NCBI RefSeq assembly: GCF_022921075.1 | Contig: NZ_CP095050.1 | Location: 4,216,001 to 4,280,000 of the forward strand | DNA: 64,000 bases | Source: Hymenobacter sp. 5317J-9 | GTDB taxonomy: Bacteria; Bacteroidota; Bacteroidia; Cytophagales; Hymenobacteraceae | Direction: 5' to 3' | In this document: positions 1 to 9,425 of the stretch, piece by piece | Layout of the letters: each line of letters begins with the position of its first letter | How positions within the stretch are numbered: the stretch's first letter is position 1 | The notes under the pieces: generated by a model | What the model saw: only the letters and a program-made list of their open reading frames with translations | Databases searched by the model: none | What the model was told of the DNA's origin: nothing | Position numbers and translations under genes: made by a program

Positions 1-99
1 GTCGCCCGCGTCTTGTCGGGACACCCAGCCCGCACGGAGCCACGTGTAGAGCAGCGCGAAAATGCCCAGAGCGGGCACTGCGTAAAGGTAATTCGTCAT
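1..99 (-). CDS. hppA: membrane-bound pyrophosphatase, N-terminal fragment (ion pump)
   Basis: Only the first 33 codons are present; the gene runs off the left edge. The reverse strand reads MTNYLYAVPALGIFALLY, then WLRAGWVSRQDAGD. A hydrophobic first helix followed by W-V-S-(R/K)-Q-D-A-G is the typical start of Bacteroidota HppA proteins, which couple pyrophosphate hydrolysis to Na+ or H+ pumping across the inner membrane. The ATG at 97-99 is preceded by a TAnnTTTG element at 155-162. Whether it pumps Na+ or H+ cannot be judged from this fragment. The assignment rests on a short but characteristic N terminus. Confidence 0.72.
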   Translation of the reverse strand, partial: MTNYLYAVPALGIFALLYTWLRAGWVSRQDAGD

Positions 100-154
100 A
101 AACGGCGAAAAAGGGTGATGGTGAAGAATGAATGTTGTTGGGTAGGGATACGAG

Positions 155-162
155 CAAAGGTA
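155..162 (-). promoter_or_regulatory. Bacteroidota -7 promoter element upstream of hppA
   Basis: The reverse strand reads TACCTTTG, an exact match to TAnnTTTG, 56 bases before the hppA ATG. The nearest upstream TTG is at an unsuitable distance (14 bases), so only the -7 box is supported. Confidence 0.4.
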
Positions 163-327
163 TATGGCCGCCTTTACAATTCCTGCATCAAAACCCGCTA
201 ACGCCTTAGCATTCTGGCAATGTCGCGGCTGCCCGCTACCACGCCCTGCATGCAGGCGGCGGGCGCTACCGGGCGCCCGTCATCGTTCACTTCCCTTTTT
301 CGCCTTCGTTTTGTAGTTCCTGACAGC

Positions 328-1809
328 TTACGCCGACACAGGCGCTTGAGTGCCGCCTTGGGTTCGGCGAGTTAGCCACGCCCCCACTGCCAGCGCAATG
401 CTCAGCAAGAGCCACGGCCGCACCGGTACCGTGTAGCGGGCCTGAATGGCAAAGGGCAGGTGAATGAGCCCGAAATACACCACCAGCGCCAGCGACAGCC
501 GCCAGGTTGGCGCGCACGCCATCCGGCGCCGGCTCAGCAGCACCCACCCGATGCTGGCCACGGCCAGCAGGAAGGTGAAGCCGCTCACGAGCGTGGGGTA
601 TAGCACCTTAATTTTGGCCACGGGGCTGGTGGCCGCGCGCCAGGCCGGGCGTTGCACACCCGTTACCCACAGGCGTACCAACGTGTAGAGGCGCGTTTTG
701 AAGTAGTAGCCGGGCTCCCGCAGAATGTCGGCCACGTTGGCCTTCATCAGCAGTTGCTCGCGCTTGATGGTGTAAGCCGAACTATAGGTGGGAAACAGAA
801 AGCCGTAGTCGGGCCAGGCCGGCGGGGTGTAGTGATACATCTGGGCGGCGTAGCGGCGGTCCAAGTCGGTGAAGAGTGGCTTGGTTTGGGCATCGATGAC
901 GTCCCATTCGTGGTTGAAGGCGGCAATGTGGTCCTTCACGGCAGCGGTATCGGTGAAGGACACCACTTCGTCGCCCATCTGGTTGCCCCAGTAGCGGCCT
1001 TCGTGGTAGCCGGGCATGCGCAGGGCCCAGAAGCCAATCTGCATCACCCCCGCGCCGCCCTCCAGCGAAGTCGTCTTGAACACGCCGTGGTGCCGCAGGT
1101 TCCACAAGCCGTACGGCAGCATGGTGGCCCCAAAAACGAGCAGCAACGCCGCGGCATGCATCCAGGAAAAGCCCTGGCGCCGCGTTTGCCAGTAATCAAG
1201 CATCAACTGAATGAGCGGCACGAACACAAACACCGGCCGCAGCTGGAACACCATGCCAGCCACCAGCGCCAGCGTCAGGGTGCGCTTCCAGGATGGCGCC
1301 CACGTGATGGCCACCACGCCGTAGAAGGCAATCAGAAACGCCACCAGCACTTCGGGGTAGATGTAGGCCGCCAGGTAGGCCAGTTGGATGTTGGGCAGCA
1401 GCAGCAACAGAAACAGGTTGCGCACCAGCCATGTGTTATTGGCGCCTTCGCAGTGCTTTATCAGCCGCAGCACGAGGGCGATGGTGCCGATGTAGAGCCC
1501 GGTCTGGAACAGCCGGATGCCGGTTTCGTGCAGGCCAATGCTTTTCAGCAGCAGCAAAAACACCGGGTAGCCGGGGTTGCGGAAAGTATCCGGAAGGTAA
1601 TCGGGCAGAAAATACCACGCCGAATACCGCCCGTGCAGCATGCCCTCGGCCAGCCCCATGTAGGAGCTGCGGTCATCGGGAGTAATGGCGTGGAGCGAAG
1701 CCACGGCCAGCACCACGGTAACGAGCAGGTTGAGCCCCGCCAGCACCCGAAACAAACGAGCGCTGGACAGCCATGCCATCCAACGCTCTGTCTTGTAAAC
1801 TATACCCAT
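328..1809 (-). CDS. GT-C-like polytopic membrane glycosyltransferase
   Basis: This 493-residue protein has a first membrane helix at about residues 21-42 and then an outward loop with an acidic pair (DDRSSY, 45-50) and RNPGYP at 77-82. That layout is typical of GT-C enzymes such as the PMT_2/ArnT group, which use polyprenyl-phosphate sugars as donors on the periplasmic face. About ten further hydrophobic helices follow, the last near the C terminus, before a basic tail. It lies 9 bases downstream of a DPM1-like transferase (1819-2565) that could make its lipid-linked donor, so the two probably act together. Family membership is inferred from motif and topology; the sugar and acceptor are unknown. 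Confidence 0.6.
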   Translation of the reverse strand: MGIVYKTERWMAWLSSARLFRVLAGLNLLVTVVLAVASLHAITPDDRSSYMGLAEGMLHGRYSAWYFLPDYLPDTFRNPGYPVFLLLLKSIGLHETGIRLFQTGLYIGTIALVLRLIKHCEGANNTWLVRNLFLLLLLPNIQLAYLAAYIYPEVLVAFLIAFYGVVAITWAPSWKRTLTLALVAGMVFQLRPVFVFVPLIQLMLDYWQTRRQGFSWMHAAALLLVFGATMLPYGLWNLRHHGVFKTTSLEGGAGVMQIGFWALRMPGYHEGRYWGNQMGDEVVSFTDTAAVKDHIAAFNHEWDVIDAQTKPLFTDLDRRYAAQMYHYTPPAWPDYGFLFPTYSSAYTIKREQLLMKANVADILREPGYYFKTRLYTLVRLWVTGVQRPAWRAATSPVAKIKVLYPTLVSGFTFLLAVASIGWVLLSRRRMACAPTWRLSLALVVYFGLIHLPFAIQARYTVPVRPWLLLSIALAVGAWLTRRTQGGTQAPVSA

Positions 1810-1818
1810 TTGCTGGTT

Positions 1819-2561
1819 TTAAGCAGTAGTTTTTGCCTTATGGAAGTCGCCCCGAGAGAAGTGCTTTTCGATGAGGCAGTACATCATGATGAAGAAATAG
1901 CGCGAGCCCATCTCCTTGATTTTGAGCTTGCTCTCGCCGTACTTGCGGTTGGTCCAGGAGTTGGGCACCACGGCGTAGGAGTAGCCCCGCACGATGGCCT
2001 TCAGCGGCAGCTCGAGCGTGAGGTTGAAGTGGGGCGAGAGGAAGGGCTTGAGCCCGTCCATGGTGTGGCGGCGGTAGAGCTTGAAGGCGTTGGTGCAGTC
2101 GTTGTACTTGAGCCGGAACAGGGTCTTGACAATGGCATTCGCCACGCGGTTGAGCGTCTTTTTGTGGGCCGGGTAGTCCACCACCCGGCCCCCCTTTATC
2201 CAGCGCGAGCCGAAGACGCAGTCGTAATTGCCCGCCACCATCGTGCGGTAGTAGCGCACCAAATCGGCCGGGTCGTCCGAGAGGTCGGCCATCATCACGG
2301 CCACGCACTCGCCCGTGTAGCGCTCGAGGCCGTAGCGCACGGCGTAGCCGAAGCCGTTGGGGCCGGCGTTGGTGTAATACGTCAGCGTGGGGATTTCCCG
2401 CGCCAGGGCTTCGAGCGCGCCCAGGGTGTTGTCCTTCGAGTTGTCGTTGGTGACGACGATTTCGTGGGCAATGCCTTCGGCCGCCAGCGCCGCGTGCAGC
2501 GTGCGCAGCGTCTCGCCGAGGCTCTCCTCTTCGTTGTAGGCCGGAATGACGACGCTTAGCT

Positions 2562-2565
<4 letters not shown>
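1819..2565 (-). CDS. family 2 glycosyltransferase, DPM1-like
   Basis: The protein starts MKLSVVIPAYNEEESL, the standard GT2 N terminus, and has an NDNSKD nucleotide-sugar motif and a metal-binding region MADLSDDP near residue 95. At 248 residues without C-terminal membrane helices it resembles soluble DPM1-type enzymes that load a sugar onto a polyprenyl phosphate at the inner membrane. The reading frame is open a further 125 codons upstream, but that stretch is a shadow of the epimerase gene. The ATG at 2565 gives an ATGA overlap with the upstream epimerase stop, which fixes the start and indicates translational coupling. The GT-C gene follows 9 bases downstream. Confidence 0.82.
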
Positions 2566-3632
<1,067 letters not shown>

Positions 3633-3841
3633 AGAATAATGTACTGGGTTTCAGGCCCGGATTTGAGAAACGAAATGAATGGCGGGCGGCGCATTTGCCG
3701 AAGCAAACCGGCTGCCTTTATAATACCAGGGGCAAACAAAAAAGCAGTGCCCCTACGGGAATGTGCTGCAAATTTCGGAGGTAATGCCCGATAACCTACC
3801 CTCTTTCCGAGAAATCGCAGGATAAAAAGGCGCGGCCCTGG

Positions 3842-4756
3842 CTACAACTCCTGCATTAACACCTGATACAAAGCCAGCATGCTGGTAATGTCGCGCTTGT
3901 CGACCAACTCATCGGGCGAGTGCACGTGGTCTTCGGGGGCGCCCACAAAGCACCAGTCCCAGGGCGCGGCGGCGTGCTGCAATTCCTTGGCGTCGGAGCC
4001 GCCGCTGCCTTCCACTTCGAGCTGGTGCGGGATGCCCGAGGCGGCGGCAATGGCCCGAATGCGGTCGACGTAGGCCCGGCGCGGAATGAGCGAGTCGCGC
4101 AGGGAGATGGCGCAGCCCTGGCCGGCGTGCACGCCCTCCGTCACCCAGGTGATATCGGAAATCAGGGCCTGGCGCACCCCGTATTTCTCAAAAATATACT
4201 TGGCCAGGTAGGCCACCGAGCCGCCGCCGTGCTCTTCCCAGCAGGAAAACGCCACGACGCCGTGCTCCAGCGTTTCGCACAGCCGCAGGGCGTTCCACAC
4301 GCCCAGGCGGTTGTCGAGGTAGCAGCTCTGCACGGTGGTATCGGTTTCGCGGAAGTCGCAGTAGAAGGTGAGCTCGGTGCCGCGGTCGATGTCGCGGTGG
4401 AACGCATAGCCCAGTTCCCCGGTTTCGTCATCTATTGTTAGTGTGCAATCTATCTGTCCTTGCGAATCCTCTCCTACCAGTCGGTAGCCGGCCTCGGCCT
4501 GCGGCCCGCCGATGCGCACCAGCTGCCGCCCGTAGCGCACGGTGAACCCAATGCTGTCCAAGTGGGCAAACACGGCCGTGCGCGGCTGCCCAAACACCAG
4601 CACAATGCAGTCCTGAAACCGGTCGTCGGCCACAACCTGGGGCTGGTGGCGCCAGGTGCCCTGGTGCTGGCGCACGTAGTCGAGCACAAAGCGGGTAAGG
4701 GCCGATTCGTTGCCGGAGGGGGCCTGAATGCGGCAAAGGGAGCGCAACAATTGCAT
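3842..4756 (-). CDS. M42-type zinc aminopeptidase / M20-M42 metallohydrolase
   Basis: The 304-residue protein starts MQLLRSLCRIQAPSGNE, a usual M42/M20 opening. Likely metal and catalytic residues are His65 and Asp67 (AHLDS), Asp148 (YLDNRLG), the Glu pair 174-175 (CWEEHGGG), Asp201, and a C-terminal His in EDHVHSPDE. The order His-Asp-Glu-Glu-Asp-His matches dinuclear zinc peptidases. It would be a cytoplasmic enzyme trimming N-terminal residues from peptides. It is transcribed alone, divergent from the TPR gene at 4871, and is probably unrelated to the polysaccharide genes. Confidence 0.78.
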   Translation of the reverse strand: MQLLRSLCRIQAPSGNESALTRFVLDYVRQHQGTWRHQPQVVADDRFQDCIVLVFGQPRTAVFAHLDSIGFTVRYGRQLVRIGGPQAEAGYRLVGEDSQGQIDCTLTIDDETGELGYAFHRDIDRGTELTFYCDFRETDTTVQSCYLDNRLGVWNALRLCETLEHGVVAFSCWEEHGGGSVAYLAKYIFEKYGVRQALISDITWVTEGVHAGQGCAISLRDSLIPRRAYVDRIRAIAAASGIPHQLEVEGSGGSDAKELQHAAAPWDWCFVGAPEDHVHSPDELVDKRDITSMLALYQVLMQEL

Positions 4757-4775
4757 AAGCAGGGGGATTGTCGCC

Positions 4776-4783
4776 CAAAGCTA
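4776..4783 (-). promoter_or_regulatory. -7 promoter element of the M42 peptidase gene
   Basis: The reverse strand reads TAGCTTTG (TAnnTTTG), 19 bases before the ATG at 4756. There is no clear TTG at 17-23 bases upstream. Confidence 0.35.
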
Positions 4784-4870
4784 GGCCAAAGTCCGTACTT
4801 TAGCAGGCCCGTTTCCCCTGGCCCGTTTTTCGATGGGCCGCGGCTCAGGTCCGCTCTCTACTCGCTTTCT

Positions 4871-6124
4871 ATGCTGCGCTCGCTGTTTTGTATCTGCCTG
4901 GGGCTGCTTTTGGCGCCGCTGCTGGCCAAGGCCCAAAAGACCGATACAATCCGCACCCCCCCGCCCATCAAAACGGTGGCCCTCGACACGGTGGGCATCT
5001 TGCCGTCGGCCATCGACACCAAGGGCTGGCTGCTGCTCGACAAGGACATCCAGCTCGAGCTCGACGGGGCGGTGCATAACATCTACAATTTCAAGTACGA
5101 CCGGGCTGAAAAGCAGTTCCGCTCCCTGCGGCGGCGCTACCCCAACCACCCCATGCCGTACTTCCTGCTGGGGCTGAGCACGTGGTGGAAAATCATGCCC
5201 ACCAACTTCCAGACCAACCAGTACGACAAGACCTTCTTTGCCTACATGGACACAGCCGTGACCAAGGCCCAGAAGCTCTACGACGCCGATAACAACAACT
5301 ACGAAGCCAGCTTCTTCCTCTCGGCTGCCTACGGCTTCGACGCCCGCCTGCACGCCGAGCGCCACGACTGGCGCAAGGCTACCGTGGGTGCCCGTCGCTC
5401 GCTCAACTTCCTCAAAAAGAGCCAGGAAGCCAACGGCCTAAGCCCCGAGTTTCAGTTTGGGCAGGCGCTGTTCAACTACTACGCCGTCTGGATTCCGGAC
5501 AACTACCCGCTGCTGAAGCCCGTGCTGCTGTTCTTCCCGAAGGGCGACAAAAAGCTGGGCATGCAGCAGCTGCGCAGCGTGGCCAACAACGGTTTCTACA
5601 CCGCCACCGAAGCGCGGGTATTCCTCATGCGCATCCTCAAAAACGAGGAAAACAACGCCGAGGAAGCCATGCCCGTGGCCCGCTACCTGGCCACTACTTT
5701 CCCCGACAACGGCTACTTCCAGCGCTTTTACGCCCTGCTGGCCTACGACCAGGGCGAGTTTGCCGACTGCGAGCGGGTGAGCCGCGAAATTCTGGACAAA
5801 ATCAACAAAGGCATGCCCGGTTACGAGGGCATCAGCGGACGCTACGCCAGCTATTTCCTGGGCTACCTGATGCAAAACCGCTACCGCGACCTGGCCAAGG
5901 CCAAGGATTATTACCAGCGGTGCATCGTGTTTGCCGAGAGCACCGGCGACACTTCCGGCGGGTTTTATTTGTTCGCCAACATGAACCTGGCCCGGCTGGC
6001 CGTGCGCGACAAAGACACGGCCGCCGCCAAGCGCTACTACGCCGTGATTGCCGACAAAGCCGACCACAAGTCGGAGCAATACAAGGAGGCCAAAGCGTGG
6101 CTGAAAAAGAACGGAAAGGCCTGA
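4871..6124 (+). CDS. secreted TPR-repeat protein
   Basis: The frame is open from 4460, but the ATG at 4871 is chosen because it gives a signal peptide (MLRSLFCICLGLLLAPLLAKAQ, which ends at a plausible Ala-x-Ala-type cleavage site). The mature part, about 395 residues, is rich in helix pairs typical of tetratricopeptide repeats, for example YNFKYDRAEKQFRSLRRRYP and LARLAVRDKDTAAAKRYYAVI. TPR proteins act as scaffolds in the periplasm or outer membrane. The stop codon is one base before the ATG of the membrane protein at 6126, so the pair is an operon and may work together. No specific function is recognised. Confidence 0.7.
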   Translation: MLRSLFCICLGLLLAPLLAKAQKTDTIRTPPPIKTVALDTVGILPSAIDTKGWLLLDKDIQLELDGAVHNIYNFKYDRAEKQFRSLRRRYPNHPMPYFLLGLSTWWKIMPTNFQTNQYDKTFFAYMDTAVTKAQKLYDADNNNYEASFFLSAAYGFDARLHAERHDWRKATVGARRSLNFLKKSQEANGLSPEFQFGQALFNYYAVWIPDNYPLLKPVLLFFPKGDKKLGMQQLRSVANNGFYTATEARVFLMRILKNEENNAEEAMPVARYLATTFPDNGYFQRFYALLAYDQGEFADCERVSREILDKINKGMPGYEGISGRYASYFLGYLMQNRYRDLAKAKDYYQRCIVFAESTGDTSGGFYLFANMNLARLAVRDKDTAAAKRYYAVIADKADHKSEQYKEAKAWLKKNGKA

Positions 6125-6125
6125 T

Positions 6126-7496
6126 ATGCTTAGTTTACAAGACTTATTTCTTACGCCGATATTCCTGGCCATCTTTTACGTGGTGGCCTATGCTATTCGG
6201 GACAAATTCACCAACGTTTACACCCGCCCGTATTTCATTCGGGCCCTCACGCTCAAGTTCATTGGCGCCATAGCGCTGGGCTTGATTTACGAATACTACT
6301 ACGGCGGGGGCGACACCACGGGCTATTGGCGGCACGCCTCCTACATCCAGAATGCGTTTCACGATTCCTTTCAGGCGGGCCTGAAGTTGATGCTGACAAG
6401 CGGGGGCACCTACGACCCTCAAACGGTGAAGTACACCCTGCCGATGTACTGGTATCAGGCGGGCTCGTCGGAATACCTCATCGTGCGCATCACGGCGTTC
6501 TTCGGGCTGTTTTGTGGCAACACCTACACGGTCATTGCCTTGTTTTTTGCCTTCATCAGCTTTAGCGGAGTGTGGGCGATGTATCTCACCTTCATCAAGA
6601 TACGCCCCCAACTGTATAAGGAATTGGCCATTGCCACGCTGTTTGTGCCTTCGGTTTTTTTCTGGGGTTCGGGGCTCATGAAAGACTCGCTGTGCATCGG
6701 GGCACTGGGCTGGGTCTTCTACTGCTTTTACAAGGGCACCATTCAGAAGCGCAGCTTGCTGTTTTGTGCCGTAATGGGCTTTTTCTTCGCCTACTTCATC
6801 GTGCTGGTGAAAGTGTACATTCTGCTGTGCTTCCTGCCCGCGGCTTTGCTGTGGGTGTTCAACGAAAACAGCGCCCGCATCAAGAGTCCCTTGCTGCGCG
6901 TCATGGCCAAGCCCGTTTTGCTGAGTATAGGCGCGGGGCTGGCCTTCTTTGCCGCAACCAACCTGACCAAAGGCGATGACCGTTACGACCTCGACAAAGT
7001 GGGCGAACGCAGCAAAATCGTTTCGGAATACCTCTACGAAACGAGCATTAAGCAAAACGGCTCGGCCTACACGTTGGGCGAGCAGGACGGCACCATCGGC
7101 GGCATGATGAAGCTGGTGCCGCAGGCCATTGTGGTGTCCTTGTACCGTCCCTTTCTGTGGGAAGTAAAGAACCCGGTGATGCTCCTGTCGGCCATCGAAG
7201 CTCTTGTGTTTCTGATTTTTACCCTGCGCATCATCATTCGCTCGGGCTTTTTCAAAACCTTGTCGCTTGTTATCAGCACGCCGTCGCTCACGCTGTGCTT
7301 TTTGTTCGCCTTCGCCTTCTCGGCCACAGTAGGCGTCGTGTCGAACAACTTCGGTACCCTGGTGCGCTACAAAATCCCGATGATGCCCTTTTACTTGGCG
7401 GGTTTGTACATCACGCAAAGCATGAGTGTGCCCCGCCGCCGGTCAGCCGCCGTGGCTCAGGCCCAGAAGTCCGGGGGCCGCTTGGTACCCGCTTAG
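6126..7496 (+). CDS. polytopic membrane protein, possible polysaccharide polymerase
   Basis: This 456-residue protein has about eight to ten hydrophobic helices, a YYYGGGDTTGYW loop after the second helix, a conserved-looking FFWGSGLMKDSLC segment near the middle, a long loop around residues 280-340, and a C-terminal RYKIPMMPFYLAG block. The general topology resembles EpsG/Wzy-like polymerases, but no diagnostic motif is present and the link is inference from topology and neighbourhood. It follows the TPR gene by one base and converges with the formyltransferase gene, overlapping its stop by 4 bases. It lies within the polysaccharide region, which otherwise lacks an obvious polymerase. Confidence 0.55.
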   Translation: MLSLQDLFLTPIFLAIFYVVAYAIRDKFTNVYTRPYFIRALTLKFIGAIALGLIYEYYYGGGDTTGYWRHASYIQNAFHDSFQAGLKLMLTSGGTYDPQTVKYTLPMYWYQAGSSEYLIVRITAFFGLFCGNTYTVIALFFAFISFSGVWAMYLTFIKIRPQLYKELAIATLFVPSVFFWGSGLMKDSLCIGALGWVFYCFYKGTIQKRSLLFCAVMGFFFAYFIVLVKVYILLCFLPAALLWVFNENSARIKSPLLRVMAKPVLLSIGAGLAFFAATNLTKGDDRYDLDKVGERSKIVSEYLYETSIKQNGSAYTLGEQDGTIGGMMKLVPQAIVVSLYRPFLWEVKNPVMLLSAIEALVFLIFTLRIIIRSGFFKTLSLVISTPSLTLCFLFAFAFSATVGVVSNNFGTLVRYKIPMMPFYLAGLYITQSMSVPRRRSAAVAQAQKSGGRLVPA

Positions 7497-8284
7497 CGCA
7501 CGCCGGTCCGGCGCCGGTTGGCCCAATACTCGCCCAGCGTGGGGTGCGACCACAGCCGCGAAGTGCCCTCGGGCGCGGGCCGCAGCTGAATGTTGCCACG
7601 TAAGGCGGCCCGCACGGCGTCTTTCAGCAGGGGCATGCCAGCAATGAGTTGGTGCAGCGGATAGGTAGCAAAATTGTCTTCGGGGCCGGGCTGAATGAGG
7701 GCCTGCGCAATGATGCCGCCGGTGTCGATGCCGGCATCGACTAAGTGCACCGACACGCCGCAGTGCGCCGCGTCGTTGTTGGCCAGCGCCCAATAGCCGC
7801 CGTGCACGCCCCGGTACAGCGGCGTGATGCCGGCGTGGGTATTCAGGAACGGGCAGGGCACGCTGGTAAGCACCCGCTTGGCAATGATGCGCGTGCCGTT
7901 TACCACCACCACGTCGGGGTTGAGGTCTTGCAGCTGCGCGATGCAGGCCGGGTCGTTCACCGAAGCCACCCGAATGGTGCGGTCTTCGGGCAGCGGCTGG
8001 TCGTTGAGCTGGTGTGCTTGCTTCAGCGCCGTGAGGCGCGGCTGCGAAGACCGGCCCAGCGGCCCGGCCACGGCCAGCTTGAAGGCAATCTGGCCCAGCA
8101 CGGTGCCCCAGCCCAGCTTCTCGGCCCGGCGCTTGAGCAGTTGCTTCTGGCTCACGGGCGTTTCGACGATGATGCGGTGCACGCCGAACTCGGCATCCAG
8201 GGCGTGAAACAGGATGTTGGTGGACTCGCCGGGGCCGGCCAGCATCACGATTTTCTTACCGGCAAATTCAGGGGCAGCGCTCAT
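7493..8284 (-). CDS. formyltransferase family protein (amino-sugar formylation likely)
   Basis: The 263-residue protein carries the N10-formyltetrahydrofolate formyltransferase core: NTHAGITPLYRG with the Asn and His of the catalytic set, and DAGIDTGG with the Asp. True methionyl-tRNA formyltransferases are longer and have a C-terminal tRNA-binding domain, which is missing here. With a polysaccharide deacetylase directly upstream (ATGA overlap) and glycosyltransferases beyond, formylation of an amino sugar is the likely role, as in N-formylated O-antigens. The N-terminal part (MLAGPGESTNIL) is unlike Fmt. The sugar substrate is not known. Confidence 0.72.
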   Translation of the reverse strand: MSAAPEFAGKKIVMLAGPGESTNILFHALDAEFGVHRIIVETPVSQKQLLKRRAEKLGWGTVLGQIAFKLAVAGPLGRSSQPRLTALKQAHQLNDQPLPEDRTIRVASVNDPACIAQLQDLNPDVVVVNGTRIIAKRVLTSVPCPFLNTHAGITPLYRGVHGGYWALANNDAAHCGVSVHLVDAGIDTGGIIAQALIQPGPEDNFATYPLHQLIAGMPLLKDAVRAALRGNIQLRPAPEGTSRLWSHPTLGEYWANRRRTGVR

Positions 8285-9303
8285 GCGGCGGGGGGGTTAG
8301 AATACGATTGAAGGCGGTCGGCCACTTCGCCCATGCTCAGGCTCTCGAAGCCAAAGCGGGCCTGCAGGCGCCGAAAGTGCTGGGCAATGCTGCGCAGTAC
8401 GTCCATGTTTTCGGCCAGGTTCACCCCAAAATTATGCGGGTGCCACCACAGATGGAACACCTCCCCGTGCTTAGCGGCATGTTCCATACCCGCCAGAATG
8501 CGGCGCAGGCGCAAGCCTTCCAGCACCTTAAGCCGCCCCGACCACGGCCGCAAAAAGCGGCTGGCGGGCACGTTGTACGGGAAGCTGCGGGCCATATCGG
8601 CCCAGCGCGCCGTGTGCTGGCCCGATAGGTTGACATAAGCGTCGAGCAGGCGCGCGCCGCGCTTGTACAGCGCCTGCTGCTCCTCGCTGCGCTCCTTGTA
8701 TATCCACGACTGCTCGTTGCCGCGGTAGCTGGTGATGCCCACCACGCGGCAGGTTTCGAGGTATTCGGCGTTGTACTGGTTGCGCGGAAACACCAGGCTG
8801 CGCAAGGCCATGCCCTGCTCAGCTCCTACGCGCACAGCAGTTTCGATGTCGTGCCGGAAGGTTTCCACCGTCTGGCCGCGCTCTAGGCAGTAGTAGTGGC
8901 AGAAGGTGTGCGAGGCCATTTCCTGCCCCGGCGTGGCGTGGATTTGCCGAATGAGCGAGCGGCCGAAATGGTAGGGGTCGTGGGCTTCGTCCTCTCCTAC
9001 CTGGTCGAGCGCGAGGTAGGGCGACAGGTTGGGGTCGGCGTACTCAGGGCGCACGGCCGGCAGGTGGGCCAGCATTTCCGCTTTGGTGTCGAAGAAGAGC
9101 AGGCCCACCGTGGCCCAGGTCACGTGGAGGCCAAATTCGGCAAACAGCGCGAGCATGGCCGGGATGGCCTCGCGCACGCCTAGCAGGTTGGGGCCGTACT
9201 GGGCCAGCGTTTGCTGGTCGCGCACGCCCCAGTTGATTTCAAAATCAAGCGAAATGACCAGCGCGCCGGGCATAGCCGAGGCTGGAGAAGGGGAACTAGA
9301 CAT
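8281..9303 (-). CDS. polysaccharide deacetylase (NodB/CE4 family)
   Basis: The core begins ALVISLDFEINWGV, with the Asp-Glu expected in CE4 motif 1, followed by SHTFCHYYC, which supplies the two metal-binding His residues of motif 2. A later WWHPHNFG block also fits. At about 340 residues with no signal peptide it is cytoplasmic, like variants in O-antigen loci that deacetylate a lipid-linked or nucleotide sugar. The ATG at 9303 (MSSSPSP) is preferred over an upstream start at 9333; an internal ATG at 9273 is also possible. The stop overlaps the formyltransferase start by 4 bases. Deacetylation followed by formylation of the freed amine would be a consistent two-step modification (inference). 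Confidence 0.82.
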   Translation of the reverse strand: MSSSPSPASAMPGALVISLDFEINWGVRDQQTLAQYGPNLLGVREAIPAMLALFAEFGLHVTWATVGLLFFDTKAEMLAHLPAVRPEYADPNLSPYLALDQVGEDEAHDPYHFGRSLIRQIHATPGQEMASHTFCHYYCLERGQTVETFRHDIETAVRVGAEQGMALRSLVFPRNQYNAEYLETCRVVGITSYRGNEQSWIYKERSEEQQALYKRGARLLDAYVNLSGQHTARWADMARSFPYNVPASRFLRPWSGRLKVLEGLRLRRILAGMEHAAKHGEVFHLWWHPHNFGVNLAENMDVLRSIAQHFRRLQARFGFESLSMGEVADRLQSYSNPPAA

Positions 9304-9425
9304 GAAGCAAGCTTGGCAACGGTACAGCAGCACAGGCCGCTGCCTGTGGTTTAATCAAAATAAGCACACGAACAGCCCCGGGCCGGTATTCCCACCACGG
9401 TGCAGCCCGGCGCGGGCAGGCTTCC

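Noticed and set aside
13..201. 62-codon plus-strand frame at the left edge
   Set aside because: It is antisense to the HppA start and has no recognisable feature.
652..2559. 635-codon plus-strand frame across three minus-strand genes
   Set aside because: It spans several real genes and gives a His/Gln/Val-rich protein without any recognisable segment.
6126..7496. Firm call as Wzy polymerase
   Set aside because: Only topology and neighbourhood support it; no family motif was recognised.
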